A stretch of 64,000 nucleotides of DNA from Schlesneria paludicola DSM 18645 (GTDB taxonomy: Bacteria; Planctomycetota; Planctomycetia; Planctomycetales; Planctomycetaceae): positions 62,001 through 126,000 of the forward strand of contig CAMCMU010000006.1 of the NCBI GenBank assembly GCA_945876035.1, in the 5' to 3' direction. Each line of letters opens with the position of its first letter. The stretch's first letter is position 1. This document shows, in pieces, positions 38,647-48,345 of the stretch. Position numbers and translations under genes: made by a program. Below the pieces are notes generated by a model, which was not told the DNA's origin, searched no databases, and worked only from the letters and a program-made list of their open reading frames with translations.

Positions 38647-39129
38647 TTAATGGTCGCCGATGATGTTAGATTCAACGAAGCAGAGTTTATTGTCAATGTC
38701 TCAGGAGATTGCCGTGAACAGGTCGGCCGTGTCCACATTACCGAGTTCCGTGCCAGAGTTGATCGCCATCCGAACAACCTTGCTGCACGTGGCCAACGCT
38801 GTCGATAACGCTTCGACGTGATCGCCTCCTCTTGAGATGTCGACAGGATAAGCCGGCAATTGGTTGAGTTGGCAAACATGAATGATGGTTCCGCCAGCGA
38901 TCCCCCCCCAATACCACGATCCGTTCGGCCACGGTGTCCACAAATTCCTCAGTGTCCTCCCTGACGCTGTCAAACAGATGGTGCAGGACCATGAAGGCCG
39001 AGTCCTTGACGTTCCAGTGAGCTTGTTTGGCCTGCAGTTTCAAGTCGATCAGGTCGGCAAACCGCGATACTGAAGATAGCAAAGGGTTACTGTTGCTTCT
39101 AAGGGAAGATCATTCTTGGTCGGGTGCAT
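38647..39129 (-). pseudogene. dps: Decayed Dps/ferritin-like gene
   Basis: Minus-strand homology runs through three frames. Frame one starts at ATG 39129 (MHPTKNDLPLEATVTLC) and then breaks. The middle (FADLIDLKLQAKQAHWNVK, then TEEFVDTVAERIVVLGG) resumes after a frameshift near 39065. A G8 homopolymer at 38902-38909 causes a further shift into GGIAGGTIIHV, then NQLPAYPVDISRGGDHVEA. Finally TGA at 38701 sits where CGA would give SRDIDNKLCF. The intact family is about 170 residues with the HWNVK ferroxidase region. A single homopolymer error alone would not explain all three defects. Confidence 0.85.
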
Positions 39130-39249
39130 CTTAAGGGTTCCTAGAGATACCTTACGGGGGTTAAAGGACAAATGTATTCCCCTTCCGCGAAGTCCTGAAA
39201 TGAATAAACCGTCGTCGTCGCAATTCCTTAACATCGGCGTCAGCGGTTC

Positions 39250-39600
39250 CTAGAAGGCTCCTCGATGATCGCCACCGCATTCGATCCAGTATCGACCACG
39301 GTCCTTGACTCGTTCCTCGAAATCGTGACCGGGAATCAGCGCATCGACCACGCCATGCAGGATTACGATATGGGGTTTCATCGCCTTGGCTGTTCCCTCA
39401 GTATTTGAAGCGGCAAATTCGCAGATGCGTTTGTCAGAATCCGACTTGCATCTTCAAGAGATGCGTCGATGACCCTCGTCGTTGAGGGCGGTATTGACGA
39501 CCTCACCGCCGTGATCCTTCCGGATCAGCGGCAAAACACCACCGAGAACCGGGCATCAACCATCACCGACGAGAATTCGGGCAACGGGTCTCGATCATCG
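39250..39600 (-). pseudogene. Remnant of an alpha/beta-hydrolase-like gene
   Basis: Minus-strand frame with two internal TGA codons. The readable C-terminal part is KPHIVILHGVVDALIPGHDF followed by EERVKDRGRYWIECGGDH and RGAF, then stop at 39252-39250; it resembles the last strand-Asp-loop-His end of esterases/hydrolases. The upstream part GGVLPLIRKDHGGEVVNTAL is in the same frame. No intact start codon. Function lost; placement beside the broken dps suggests a decaying region. Confidence 0.5.
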
Positions 39601-40082
39601 AAAAGACCTGCGACCGGATTTTATAGAATTTGAACTCGTCCCAAAACTATCGGATGAGTCACCGCTTGCGGATAACACGCTCTGGCAACTCACGGCCTCG
39701 GCGAGCGACTGGCAACAAATACAGCCCTGCGGTTGTCAAAATCTGAGGTCCACGTCGGTAAGACGTTGTTCATCCATCTCCTTGACGAGACGACCCACAT
39801 AACGCCAGCACAGGTGGCTTCGTATTTACGTCGTCAGCGAGCATTGATTAGAAGACACCATGAAGCGAGACGCGCCACGCAATGATCAATCGTGCGTGCC
39901 CCCCCCGTTTGGAGAACCGCAGACGGCTCCGTCTCATTCACGGTTCCTCGCCAAGTCACGAGACGCTGATGGATGGATTGGATCAGCAACATCATTTTGA
40001 AATCGACACCGATGGCCCTAATGAGGGGAACGCAGGATGATTGATCTCTCGCGGCAGCGAAAATCGGGCTGATTCGGAGTGA
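39601..40082. other. Gap with weak coding remnants
   Basis: Plus-strand frames change between DFIEFELVPKLSDESPLADN (near 39615) and VGKTLFIHLLDETTHITPAQ (near 39745). These read as protein-like but lack a start and are frame-broken, so they are likely decay. No named family. Confidence 0.35.
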
Positions 40083-42206
40083 TCACACAAAAGCGGATTT
40101 TCGAAACAATGCGATGCTGTGAGGCTGCAGCGGGTATGGATGTTTCGGGTCGTAGGGGATGATCGACGTATCGCCATCGTAAGTGTCGAATAGTCGCTCA
40201 ATCCCCTCCATTTGCTGCAAACGAATGGGCATTGTGAAGGGGACCATCTCTTGGTGAGCATTCATCAGAATCAGCAGGTTATCTCCGACGATGCACGCCC
40301 CTTGGTCATCAATCTGGCTGCAATACCCCAACAGCAGGACTCCCAGCGACTGAACAAGCCGGTCGTTCCAGGATTCGTCTTCCATTTGTCGTCCATGACT
40401 GTCAAGCCAATAGAGTTCTTTGAGATCGGTTCCGTCTGTCGAGTCTCGGAAAAAATGCCGGCGGGACAGTGCCGGTTGGCGTTTTCGAATGGCGATCAGG
40501 TGTCGAGTGAACTGCAACAAATGTTGTTGTGTGGGCGACAAACTCCAATTGAGCCACGACGTCTCGTTGTCCTGTGAATAGCAGTTGTTGTTGCCCTGTG
40601 CCGTATGGCCAATCTCGTCTCCGGCCAGCAACATAGGAACCCCTTGGGAAAGCAGCAAAGTGGCCAGCAGGTTTCGCTGTTGCCTTTGCCGCAGGGCAAC
40701 AATGTCTGGATCATCGGTTGCACCTTCGAGACCACAATTCCAACTCCGGTTGTCGTCGCTGCCATCGCGATTCCCCTCGCCGTTAGCTTGGTTGTGCTTT
40801 TCCTCATAGCTCACGAGATCCTGCAGCGTGAAACCGTCATGACAGGTGACAAAATTAATGCTCGCAGAGGGATGTCGACCATCATTTTCATAAAGATCGC
40901 TGCTACCCGCCAGACGTGTCGCCAGTTCATTCACAACGCCGCCATCACCCTTCCAGAAGCTTCTGACACAATCGCGGTAGCGCCCGTTCCACTCGGTCCA
41001 AATGATTGGAAAATTTCCGACCTGATAACCATCAACCCCAATATCCCATGGTTCAGCGATTAATTTGACTTGCGAGAGGATCGGATCCTGATGAATGACG
41101 TTAAAGAATCCACTCATCAAATCAACATCGTGGAACTGTCGAGCCAGTGTTGCGGCCAGATCAAAGCGAAACCCATCAACATGCATCTCCGTCACCCAGT
41201 ACCGCAGGCTGTCCATGACAAGCTGCAGGACACGTGGATGCCTTAAATACGGCGAATTGCCACAGCCCGTGAAGTCCTTATAGGAGCGTAGGTCCTCCGC
41301 GACGAGATGATAGTATGCCGTATTATCGAGGCCTCGCCAGGAGAGTGTCGGGCCGAACTGATTTCCTTCGGCCGTATGATTGTAGACGACATCGAGAATG
41401 ACCTCGATTCCAGCAGAATGCAGAGCCTGGACCATCGACTGAAATTCCTGGACCACCAATTCGGGATCATCGGTCGCACAATACCGCGGGTCTGGAGCAA
41501 AAAAACCAAGGGTGTTGTAGCCCCAATAATTGACGCGTCCCTGTTGGACAAGAAATGCCTCATCAATGTGAAAATGAACGGGTAGCAGTTCGACCGCCGT
41601 GACTCCGAGATGCTTCAAATGATCGATCGCAGCGCCGCTGGCAAGTCCGGCGTATGTCCCACGCTGCTCCACTGGCACTCCCGGGAGAAGCTGTGTGAAC
41701 CCCTTCACGTGAACCTCATAAATGATCGTCTTTTCCCACGATGTTTGCGGGGGATGATCGTTTTTCCAATTGAAAGTCGGATCGACAATTAACCCCAATG
41801 GTGCAAACGGAGCGGAATCTCGTGCGTCGAACGACATGTCGCCCCTGGGATCGTCGATGCAGTAACCAAACAAGGAGTCGTCCCATTTCAGTGGACGCCC
41901 AATGGCGCGAGCGTAGGGATCCAAGAGAAGCTTGTTGGAATTGAATCGAAGACCGACTTCCGGCTTGTAGGGACCGCTGACGCGGAGCCCGTAAAGCGTA
42001 CCGGGCTTCAAGTCGGGAAAGTAACCGTGAAAAACATGGTACGTCCGTTCTGGTAATTCAATCCGACGGCTTTCTTGGAGTGCTTCTGGTGAGTCAAAAA
42101 GACACAACTCCACTTTCGTCGCAGCGTCCGAAAAGACGGCGAAATTGACGCCTGCTCCGTCCCAAGTGGATCCAAGTGGATAGGGTTGCCCTGGCCAGAC
42201 ACGCAT
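40083..42206 (-). CDS. glgX: Glycogen debranching enzyme GlgX
   Basis: GH13 enzyme that hydrolyses alpha-1,6 branches of limit-dextrinised glycogen. 707 residues, usual length. The N-terminal carbohydrate-binding module (PLGSTWDGAGVNFAVFSDAA) is followed by the (beta/alpha)8 barrel. Catalytic motifs are VDGFRFDLAATL (nucleophile Asp), KLIAEPWD (acid/base Glu) and TCHDGFTLQDLVSYEEKHN (third acid). Start at ATG 42206. Isolated from other glycogen genes in the window. Confidence 0.95.
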   Translation of the reverse strand: MRVWPGQPYPLGSTWDGAGVNFAVFSDAATKVELCLFDSPEALQESRRIELPERTYHVFHGYFPDLKPGTLYGLRVSGPYKPEVGLRFNSNKLLLDPYARAIGRPLKWDDSLFGYCIDDPRGDMSFDARDSAPFAPLGLIVDPTFNWKNDHPPQTSWEKTIIYEVHVKGFTQLLPGVPVEQRGTYAGLASGAAIDHLKHLGVTAVELLPVHFHIDEAFLVQQGRVNYWGYNTLGFFAPDPRYCATDDPELVVQEFQSMVQALHSAGIEVILDVVYNHTAEGNQFGPTLSWRGLDNTAYYHLVAEDLRSYKDFTGCGNSPYLRHPRVLQLVMDSLRYWVTEMHVDGFRFDLAATLARQFHDVDLMSGFFNVIHQDPILSQVKLIAEPWDIGVDGYQVGNFPIIWTEWNGRYRDCVRSFWKGDGGVVNELATRLAGSSDLYENDGRHPSASINFVTCHDGFTLQDLVSYEEKHNQANGEGNRDGSDDNRSWNCGLEGATDDPDIVALRQRQQRNLLATLLLSQGVPMLLAGDEIGHTAQGNNNCYSQDNETSWLNWSLSPTQQHLLQFTRHLIAIRKRQPALSRRHFFRDSTDGTDLKELYWLDSHGRQMEDESWNDRLVQSLGVLLLGYCSQIDDQGACIVGDNLLILMNAHQEMVPFTMPIRLQQMEGIERLFDTYDGDTSIIPYDPKHPYPLQPHSIALFRKSAFV

Positions 42207-42726
42207 TCCACGTTCCTTAGTATTGACTGTCTTCAGCAGATTCGCCTCTTGCGTTTTCTTCTCCAGCCATCCCCAGAGCGATCGGCGGGTCGATTCTACG
42301 GAACAATCGATATCGTCAAGAATGTTAACAATACGGGAGTTTCCGGCAATTCATAGCCTTTCTGCCGTCGAACAGCGATTGATTTACCGCGTCTGCAGAG
42401 CTCTTTCGCTGAGAGTTGACATTTCCAATCGCCAACGGCAGCGTGATGGATCAGAAACCGAAGTCTGATCGACGATTCCTGGCCATGCCGCCACAACCTG
42501 TTGACCAAAGTTAGGGCGAGCCCCCCCGAATGGAGTCTCTGAAAACGGTTTCGTGAGGGTTCCGGATCAGCGGGAAACTCGGCATCCGTCACCCTCCTGT
42601 TTAACCGCCTGTTAACGCCGGAAAACAGCCTGACACAATCCGGTGATTTCATTGACGCCAACAGCGCATGAGATCCGTTCAGGTCCAACATTCAACCCCC
42701 TCAACGCCAATGGATCTGGTCCGAGT
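42207..42726. other. Gap upstream of glgX
   Basis: Holds the glgX promoter region by position; no element resolved and no convincing gene. Confidence 0.4.
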
Positions 42727-43113
42727 ATGGATCTAAGCATTCTGCGGGCGATCACGCAACGGAATTCCCTCGCTTGCGATTCCTGCCTCTTAAAATTCAG
42801 GGTTAGCAAACTCGACAAACGCGATACAGGAAACACCGATTCCGTCAGCAAGCGAAAGTCGCTTCCTGCTGTCGCTAAGTACGTCGGTGCCGGAATTATC
42901 ACTGTGATTATCGGTTTTCTAGTCGGTCGCTGCACCATGACTGACAGTGGCTTGCCAAAGGTTCCGACCTCGGACAAGTCTTCCTCCACTCGACCGAGCA
43001 AACACAAAAACCGTGTCAACGCAGACAACGTTCGTCAGGACGCCCGAGACGCGACGGCCCCCCGCGTCTCGGGCGTCAGTGAATCAATGAGTACACCTGA
43101 AAGATGTCACTAA
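42727..43113 (+). CDS. Hypothetical single-pass membrane protein
   Basis: 128 residues from the ATG at 42727; in-frame sequence upstream to 42643 exists. One predicted membrane helix, AVAKYVGAGIITVIIGFLVG, near residue 48, then a Ser/Thr/Lys/Asp-rich tail. No ribosome-binding site is obvious. The end of the frame overlaps a strong hairpin (43039-43077), which argues that the tail may not be conserved as protein. Weakly supported. Confidence 0.35.
   Translation: MDLSILRAITQRNSLACDSCLLKFRVSKLDKRDTGNTDSVSKRKSLPAVAKYVGAGIITVIIGFLVGRCTMTDSGLPKVPTSDKSSSTRPSKHKNRVNADNVRQDARDATAPRVSGVSESMSTPERCH
43039..43077. repeat. 15-bp perfect inverted repeat
   Basis: GACGCCCGAGACGCG, a nine-base loop (ACGGCCCCC), then the exact reverse complement. 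No T tract follows. It lies in the last part of the doubtful frame 42727-43113. Confidence 0.75.
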
Positions 43114-43396
43114 AGTGAAGGGACGCCAGACGCGTGATCAAACGTCTCGGGAGCGATCACTCCAGCACTCTGCTCGTGGGAAGTTCCTTCCTGCTGGACT
43201 TGCACCTTTCGTCGAAGTCTTGTCGCGTCCCGTGTGACAAAAACTCTCCTCGAGTAAAATCATCGGATCGACAACTCCGGAGCACTTGCAACGCGTGACG
43301 ATCGCCAACACAAGCGGTATACTCGCAAGCCTGCAGCGGTGGTTTGCTGCATGGCGGCTTTGTCTTTATTTGAAATTTGCTACAGGATGACACGCA

Positions 43397-44317
43397 ATGC
43401 CAGCGTTCGATATTTCTCCTAAAAAAACGCGTGTCGGGTGGATCGGTACCGGTGTTATAGGTTCGAGTATGGTGGGCCATTTGATAACGGCCGGCTATTC
43501 CACGACGTTGTTTACGCGGTCCAAACATAAAGCCAGTGGACTGATTGACCGGGGTGCCAAGTGGGCTGAAACACCCAAACAGGTGGCCGAGCAGTCGGAC
43601 GTTGTTTTTTCGATAGTTGGTTTTCCAAGCGATCTTCGAGAGGTGATTCTCGGTGCCAACGGTGCTCTTTTCGGCGCAACGCAGGGCTCGATTCTTGTGG
43701 ATATGACTACCAGCGATCCGACATTGGCCGTTGAAATACACTCCCTCGCAAAGCAGAGAGGTGTCTACAGCGTGGATGCGCCCGTTTCCGGAGGCGACAT
43801 CGGTGCTAAAAATGCGACTCTGTCAATCATGATCGGTGGGGACAAGGATGTCGTCGATGCCTTGCTGCCCTTGTTTTCAGTCATCGGAAAAACAATAGTC
43901 CATCAAGGGGGACCTGGTGCCGGCCAGCATACCAAGATGGCGAACCAAATTCTCGTCGCGACCAACATGGTCGGTGTCTGTGAGTCCCTCCTTTACGGTT
44001 ACAAAGCAGGGCTCGACTTGCCAACAATGCTGAAGTCTGTCGGTCCAGGCGCTGCAGGAAGTTGGTCGCTCAATAATCTCGGACCACGCATCATTGAAAA
44101 CAACTTTGATCCAGGCTTCTTTGTTGAACATTTCATCAAGGATATGGGCCTTGCTCTGGCAGAAGCCCGGCGGATGGGCTTATGTCTTCCGGGTCTGTCT
44201 TTGAGTGAGCAGTTGTATCAATCGGTCAAGTCCAAGGGCTGGGGCCGGAACGGCACTCACGCATTGATGTTGGCGCTGGCCGAAATGGCAAATATCGATT
44301 GGCGAAATCGAGAGTGA
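43397..44317 (+). CDS. Beta-hydroxyacid dehydrogenase family oxidoreductase
   Basis: 306 residues. Rossmann motif [16 protein letters not shown] near residue 14, substrate-binding [20 protein letters not shown] near 128 and catalytic-Lys region [16 protein letters not shown] near 178. The family (3-hydroxyisobutyrate, tartronate semialdehyde and related dehydrogenases) reduces or oxidises beta-hydroxy acids with NAD(P). Exact substrate unknown. dapA follows after 140 bases. Confidence 0.9.
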   Translation: MPAFDISPKKTRVGWIGTGVIGSSMVGHLITAGYSTTLFTRSKHKASGLIDRGAKWAETPKQVAEQSDVVFSIVGFPSDLREVILGANGALFGATQGSILVDMTTSDPTLAVEIHSLAKQRGVYSVDAPVSGGDIGAKNATLSIMIGGDKDVVDALLPLFSVIGKTIVHQGGPGAGQHTKMANQILVATNMVGVCESLLYGYKAGLDLPTMLKSVGPGAAGSWSLNNLGPRIIENNFDPGFFVEHFIKDMGLALAEARRMGLCLPGLSLSEQLYQSVKSKGWGRNGTHALMLALAEMANIDWRNRE

Positions 44318-44457
44318 AGGTGGCTTTCGGGGAGGCCTCCACGGAAGTGGATGAGTCTAGATTGTCCCCAAGAAAACCCGGCGTTCATTGGTTCATTGGG
44401 ATGACTTGGAAACTCGCAACGTCAGGCACAGACTGTGCCAATTCAAGGCAGAAACTC

Positions 44458-45345
44458 ATGGCACGCAAGGGCGAGCAATTCGCAGGACTGACAGTGGCGA
44501 TCGTCACACCATTCAAGGAAGGGCGTGTTGACGAGGCGGCACTCCGCAAGGCAGTGGATTGGCATGTCTCGCAGGGGACCAATGGACTTTGCCCCGTGGG
44601 GACGACGGGTGAATGCCCAACGTTGTCAACGGCTGAGCATGAGCAGGTCATCGCCGTCGTGTGTGAACAAGCGGCGGGACGGATCAAGGTCATGGCTGGC
44701 ACCGGTTCCAACAGCACCTCTGAAGCAATTGAGTTAACCCGCTTTGCGAAGTCCGCGGGCGCGGACGGGGCCATGATGGTCGCCCCCTATTACAACAAAC
44801 CGACCGCGGAAGGCTTCTTTCAACACTACCGAGCGGTGGCTGAAGCCGTCGATATTCCGATTATTCTGTACAACATTCCGGGTCGTACAGCAAAGAACAT
44901 GGAACCAGACGTCGTCGCACGCATCGCCGAAATTCCAAATATCGTCGCGATCAAGGAGGCCACAGGCTCCATGGATCAGGCATCCCACACCCTTTCTCTG
45001 ACGAATCTGACGGTCTTGTCAGGTGATGACAGCCTGACATTGCCTTTGCTGTCGATGGGTGGAAGTGGAATCGTGTCCGTCGTCGGCAACATTGTTCCCG
45101 GTGACATGCTGCAGATGCTCACCGCGTGGAACACGGGCAACATTTCTGAAGCACAGCGATGGCATTTCAAGCTGTTCGGCCTTTGCCGTGATATGCTCGG
45201 GATTGCCACAAATCCCATTCCCATTAAAGCCGCCATGAAAATGCTAGGACGAGATACCGGTGAATTGAGACTGCCTCTCACCGCACTTTCAAAACTTGAG
45301 GAGTCGCGATTAAGGCAGACACTGAATCAGTATGGACTCCTTTAA
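44458..45345 (+). CDS. dapA: 4-hydroxy-tetrahydrodipicolinate synthase
   Basis: Schiff-base aldolase condensing pyruvate with aspartate semialdehyde, first committed step of lysine/DAP synthesis. 295 residues from the ATG at 44458 with AAGG upstream; a longer in-frame extension is not alignable. Active-site motifs: GTTGECPTL (Thr pair), ILYNIPGRT (Tyr and Arg) and [11 protein letters not shown] (Schiff-base Lys). Confidence 0.96.
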   Translation: MARKGEQFAGLTVAIVTPFKEGRVDEAALRKAVDWHVSQGTNGLCPVGTTGECPTLSTAEHEQVIAVVCEQAAGRIKVMAGTGSNSTSEAIELTRFAKSAGADGAMMVAPYYNKPTAEGFFQHYRAVAEAVDIPIILYNIPGRTAKNMEPDVVARIAEIPNIVAIKEATGSMDQASHTLSLTNLTVLSGDDSLTLPLLSMGGSGIVSVVGNIVPGDMLQMLTAWNTGNISEAQRWHFKLFGLCRDMLGIATNPIPIKAAMKMLGRDTGELRLPLTALSKLEESRLRQTLNQYGLL

Positions 45346-45495
45346 TCCGCGTTGAAAAAATGTCGTGAATACCACGGCCCTCCAAATCTTCTGACCGACT
45401 GAATTTTCGACTTTTCAACTGCCAACCGACCTCGAGTCAGCTGATTTTCAGGGTGATCTAAGATTCCTGTTTTCAAAGCAACGAAAGAACTGATC

Positions 45496-46836
45496 ATGGT
45501 TTTCGGATTCGGCAAGAAGAAACCAACCGCGAAGCGGAACGATGAAGGAGACGAGTCCGATGACGATGATGGTGACGATGATGGTGATCTCGTCAACTTT
45601 CAGGGCGCAATGAATGGGAAATCCGTGGACTTGGTGGCCCAAGGAAAATTGGTTCAAGTGGCATTACTACCGGCTAAGCGGTGGATTAGCAGTGGGCTTG
45701 AGAGACGTGCCGAAATGATTCGTCTGGACGTCAAGGGTGAGAACGCTCACACCACGTTGTCCATTGATGGGATGCCTTACGGCGGCAGTCGAATGCCGAG
45801 ACAACAGGCTTCGTACATCATCCAAATGATGAAATTTTTGGCGGGGCTCGATGCCAAAATCAAGGGTCGACATCAGGCAGGCGGGATCAAGTCGGAGTAT
45901 CTTGGAGCGAAGTTCGAACTTTCGGTGGAGGTCATACCACATGCGGAAGGAACGGAGCGACTGACAATTCGCGTGCGTAATTTAAAACAAAAGCTGGATA
46001 CACCCGCCGAACTTGGATTTACCGAGTCCTTACGGCAGTCGATTCGAGATTTGACCGCACACAGACGCGGTCTGATTGTCGTCTGCGGGCCTCCGGGATC
46101 TGGAACGACAACGACCGTATACGGCCTGTTACGTGGAATTGACGTCTACCTTTATTCCATTTATTCCATTGTGAATACAGGGAGTCGAGAACTGCTCAAC
46201 GTCAAAACCTTTGAAGCCAATGATGGTGACAATTACGAGACGTCGTGCCTACGAATGATGCGTGAAGAAGCGGATGTGATCTTTGTCCCCCCTCTGAAAG
46301 ATGCCGAGACGACCCAACAATTCATGAGTGTCGCCGACCGGATATGCATTGTTTCCGAAATGACAGCGAAAGACTCAGCGCACGCCATCGCTCAACTGGT
46401 GGCATTGTCTGGCAACTCCAAGTTGGCGAGCGAGGTCATTGATGCGGTATTCAGCCAAAAACTAGTTCGTTTGCTTTGTCCAGAATGCCGCGAAGCCTTT
46501 CGGCCAAGCCCAAAGCTTCTGTCCAAGGTCGCTCTGCCTCCCGAGACAAAAGTGCTCTATCGAAAACCCGTGCCGGTGGTTGACGAAAAGACAGGCGAGG
46601 AAGAACCACCGTGCGAAAAATGTAGCGGCACCGGGTTCTTTGGGCGCGTGGCGATGCTGGAAGCGATTTTGGTATCCGATGCCATGCGAGTATTGATCGC
46701 CATGAATGCCACTGCCGCCCAAATTAAAGAGCTTTCCCGTTCCGAAGGCGGCCTGACCTTTCACAAAGACGGTTTAAGGCTTGTGGCCGAAGGAAAGACA
46801 TCGCTCGAGGAATTGCAACGCGTGTTCCGAGTTTGA
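45496..46836 (+). CDS. Degenerate GspE/PilB-like protein (predicted inactive ATPase)
   Basis: 446 residues. A very acidic linker (Asp/Glu-rich, residues 17-30) precedes the GspE-like core. By alignment from memory to the intact copy at 54183, all four ATPase boxes are altered. Walker A reads GPPGSGTTTT, with Thr204 where Lys belongs. The Asp box (TIEDPVE) is replaced near YSIVNTGSRELL. Walker B GEIRD is PPLKD (residues 265-269). The His box LSTLH is replaced near IVSEMTAKDS. The zinc tetracysteine remains: CPEC near 325 and CEKCSGTGFFGR near 373. A fold-keeping, non-hydrolysing partner is plausible. The DNA at 46087-46110 clearly reads ACG at the Lys position. Confidence 0.85.
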   Translation: MVFGFGKKKPTAKRNDEGDESDDDDGDDDGDLVNFQGAMNGKSVDLVAQGKLVQVALLPAKRWISSGLERRAEMIRLDVKGENAHTTLSIDGMPYGGSRMPRQQASYIIQMMKFLAGLDAKIKGRHQAGGIKSEYLGAKFELSVEVIPHAEGTERLTIRVRNLKQKLDTPAELGFTESLRQSIRDLTAHRRGLIVVCGPPGSGTTTTVYGLLRGIDVYLYSIYSIVNTGSRELLNVKTFEANDGDNYETSCLRMMREEADVIFVPPLKDAETTQQFMSVADRICIVSEMTAKDSAHAIAQLVALSGNSKLASEVIDAVFSQKLVRLLCPECREAFRPSPKLLSKVALPPETKVLYRKPVPVVDEKTGEEEPPCEKCSGTGFFGRVAMLEAILVSDAMRVLIAMNATAAQIKELSRSEGGLTFHKDGLRLVAEGKTSLEELQRVFRV

Positions 46837-47047
46837 TTCCGAGGGCCTTTTGTGGAAGCGTTCTAGGGCTAGTCCACCGGGAAGATTCGGCAAACCTGAT
46901 ACAATCTGAAACGGGATTCAACGACTGGGGCATTCATCAAAAAACAGCAGAAAAGAATAATTGACCGGTGCCGATCTTGCTTAGGATGTCGTGGTTAAGT
47001 TGGGATTCCGACTGTGGCCCAATTTCTTTCATTGAAGGATTCGACCC

Positions 47048-47500
47048 GTGGGACGCACACAACGCGCACTGACGTCTTTGGTAGCCGCGATTCCTGCGGG
47101 CTACCTCAGTTATTTGTTGATCATGGCGTTTCTGAGTAAGGCGGACACACTTAAAACGTCGATGCAAGTCATCGCTGGAGTGACGCTGCTTGCTGCGATG
47201 TTTGTTGCTGCGATGCCGTTCATTCTGTTAGTACCCAGTCGAAAAAAGAACGTCCCGGCTTCAACAACGGCGGTCCCGAAGGATGATGTGGACGCTGAAG
47301 CAGACTCTGTCGGTGATGAAAGTCGTGAGGAACTGTCCGCAACTGACGATTTCGCTTTCGACGATTCAGGCTCAAGGATTTCCTCCGCGTCGGAAGAATT
47401 ATTCACATCCGATCCGGAAATCTCGCTGGACGATCTGAACGCGTTCGCTCTTGACGAAGACGAGGACGAGGAACCCGCGCCAAAGACGCGAAGAAAGTAA
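47048..47500 (+). CDS. Small two-helix membrane protein with acidic tail
   Basis: 150 residues from GTG 47048 with GAAGGA upstream. Two membrane helices, ALTSLVAAIPAGYLSYLLIM and VIAGVTLLAAMFVAAMPFIL, are followed by a Ser/Asp/Glu-rich tail ending in DEDEDEEPAPKTRRK. No family recognised. It lies 211 bases past the degenerate GspE gene in the same orientation, so a joint role is possible but unproven. Confidence 0.65.
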   Translation: MGRTQRALTSLVAAIPAGYLSYLLIMAFLSKADTLKTSMQVIAGVTLLAAMFVAAMPFILLVPSRKKNVPASTTAVPKDDVDAEADSVGDESREELSATDDFAFDDSGSRISSASEELFTSDPEISLDDLNAFALDEDEDEEPAPKTRRK

Positions 47501-48345
47501 TTTCCGAGCCCTGCCGCTGAAGGACTTGTAATCATCCCCGCGATTCGGCGGAATCGTTGTACGGAATCTCTATCCGAACGCCTTCAAAGGGATTCATCGA
47601 CCGGGGTGGTGATGCGCATGCTGCGTTCCGACCATTGCCTCGGGTTCAATGATCGTGGACGACAAACTTGGCTCCTGATCGGGGTATACCCGTGCGAGAA
47701 ACGGTTCGCCCACCACAGGATACCTCGAACGAGTTTTTCTGACGCTGGGTCAAATATCGGAAGGCCCAATCCGCTAAATCGTCAATGCGATCTTCACCTC
47801 TGGGGCCAATTGGCGTGCCTCCCTTCCGATCGTGGACAGACCCTGTTGATCCAACCCGAGCACTCCACTTACCTGCTGACTTTTGACCTGTCTTTCTCGC
47901 ATGGCAAACAACGTCCATTGAATCGTATGGTGTGAGTCGCACAATTCGATTCACACTGTCTGGAACCGCGAAAACGGTGCCACGGACCAGTGTTTGAAGG
48001 CGGTCACCTCGATCGCGACAGCCTTTCTATCTTGCGAAATTCAGAGACGTCGTCGTCTCTGAATTTCGCAAAGCGAGTCCATTCCAAATTGGCGCCGACT
48101 GGACGATCACAGTCACGAGGACTAGAACAGCAATACATAGAATTTCGATCTTGACGGTCGCAGTCAAAAAAACGGGGCTGGACAACGATATTGAGAGTCG
48201 ACGGGACCGCCAATATCTCTCTGGATGGAGTGACTGGCGGGTCCGTCCAAGGCTGTCAATTCGGTCCATTTTCAATGGACAAATCACGATGTGTCGCAGT
48301 TTCTGGCAGCGCGATAAGAGCCCACACTTTCGAGGAGTTACTCTG
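47501..48345. other. Gap upstream of sppA with a long inverted repeat
   Basis: No gene supported. Its key content is the 18-bp inverted repeat at 48032-48071, listed separately. The sppA promoter should lie between the repeat and 48346. Confidence 0.5.
48032..48071. repeat. 18-bp perfect inverted repeat
   Basis: Arms TTGCGAAATTCAGAGACG and its exact reverse complement flank a four-base TCGT loop. It is the longest perfect stem seen in the window. Position: 275 bases before the sppA start codon, 530 bases after the small membrane protein gene. It is too AT-mixed and lacks a U run for a classic terminator; it could be a regulator-binding palindrome, a repetitive element or a bidirectional transcription barrier. 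Confidence 0.85.

Noticed and set aside
45496..46836. Naming the degenerate GspE as an active secretion ATPase
   Set aside because: The Walker A Lys is Thr and Walker B, Asp and His boxes are altered, so an active-ATPase label is not supported.
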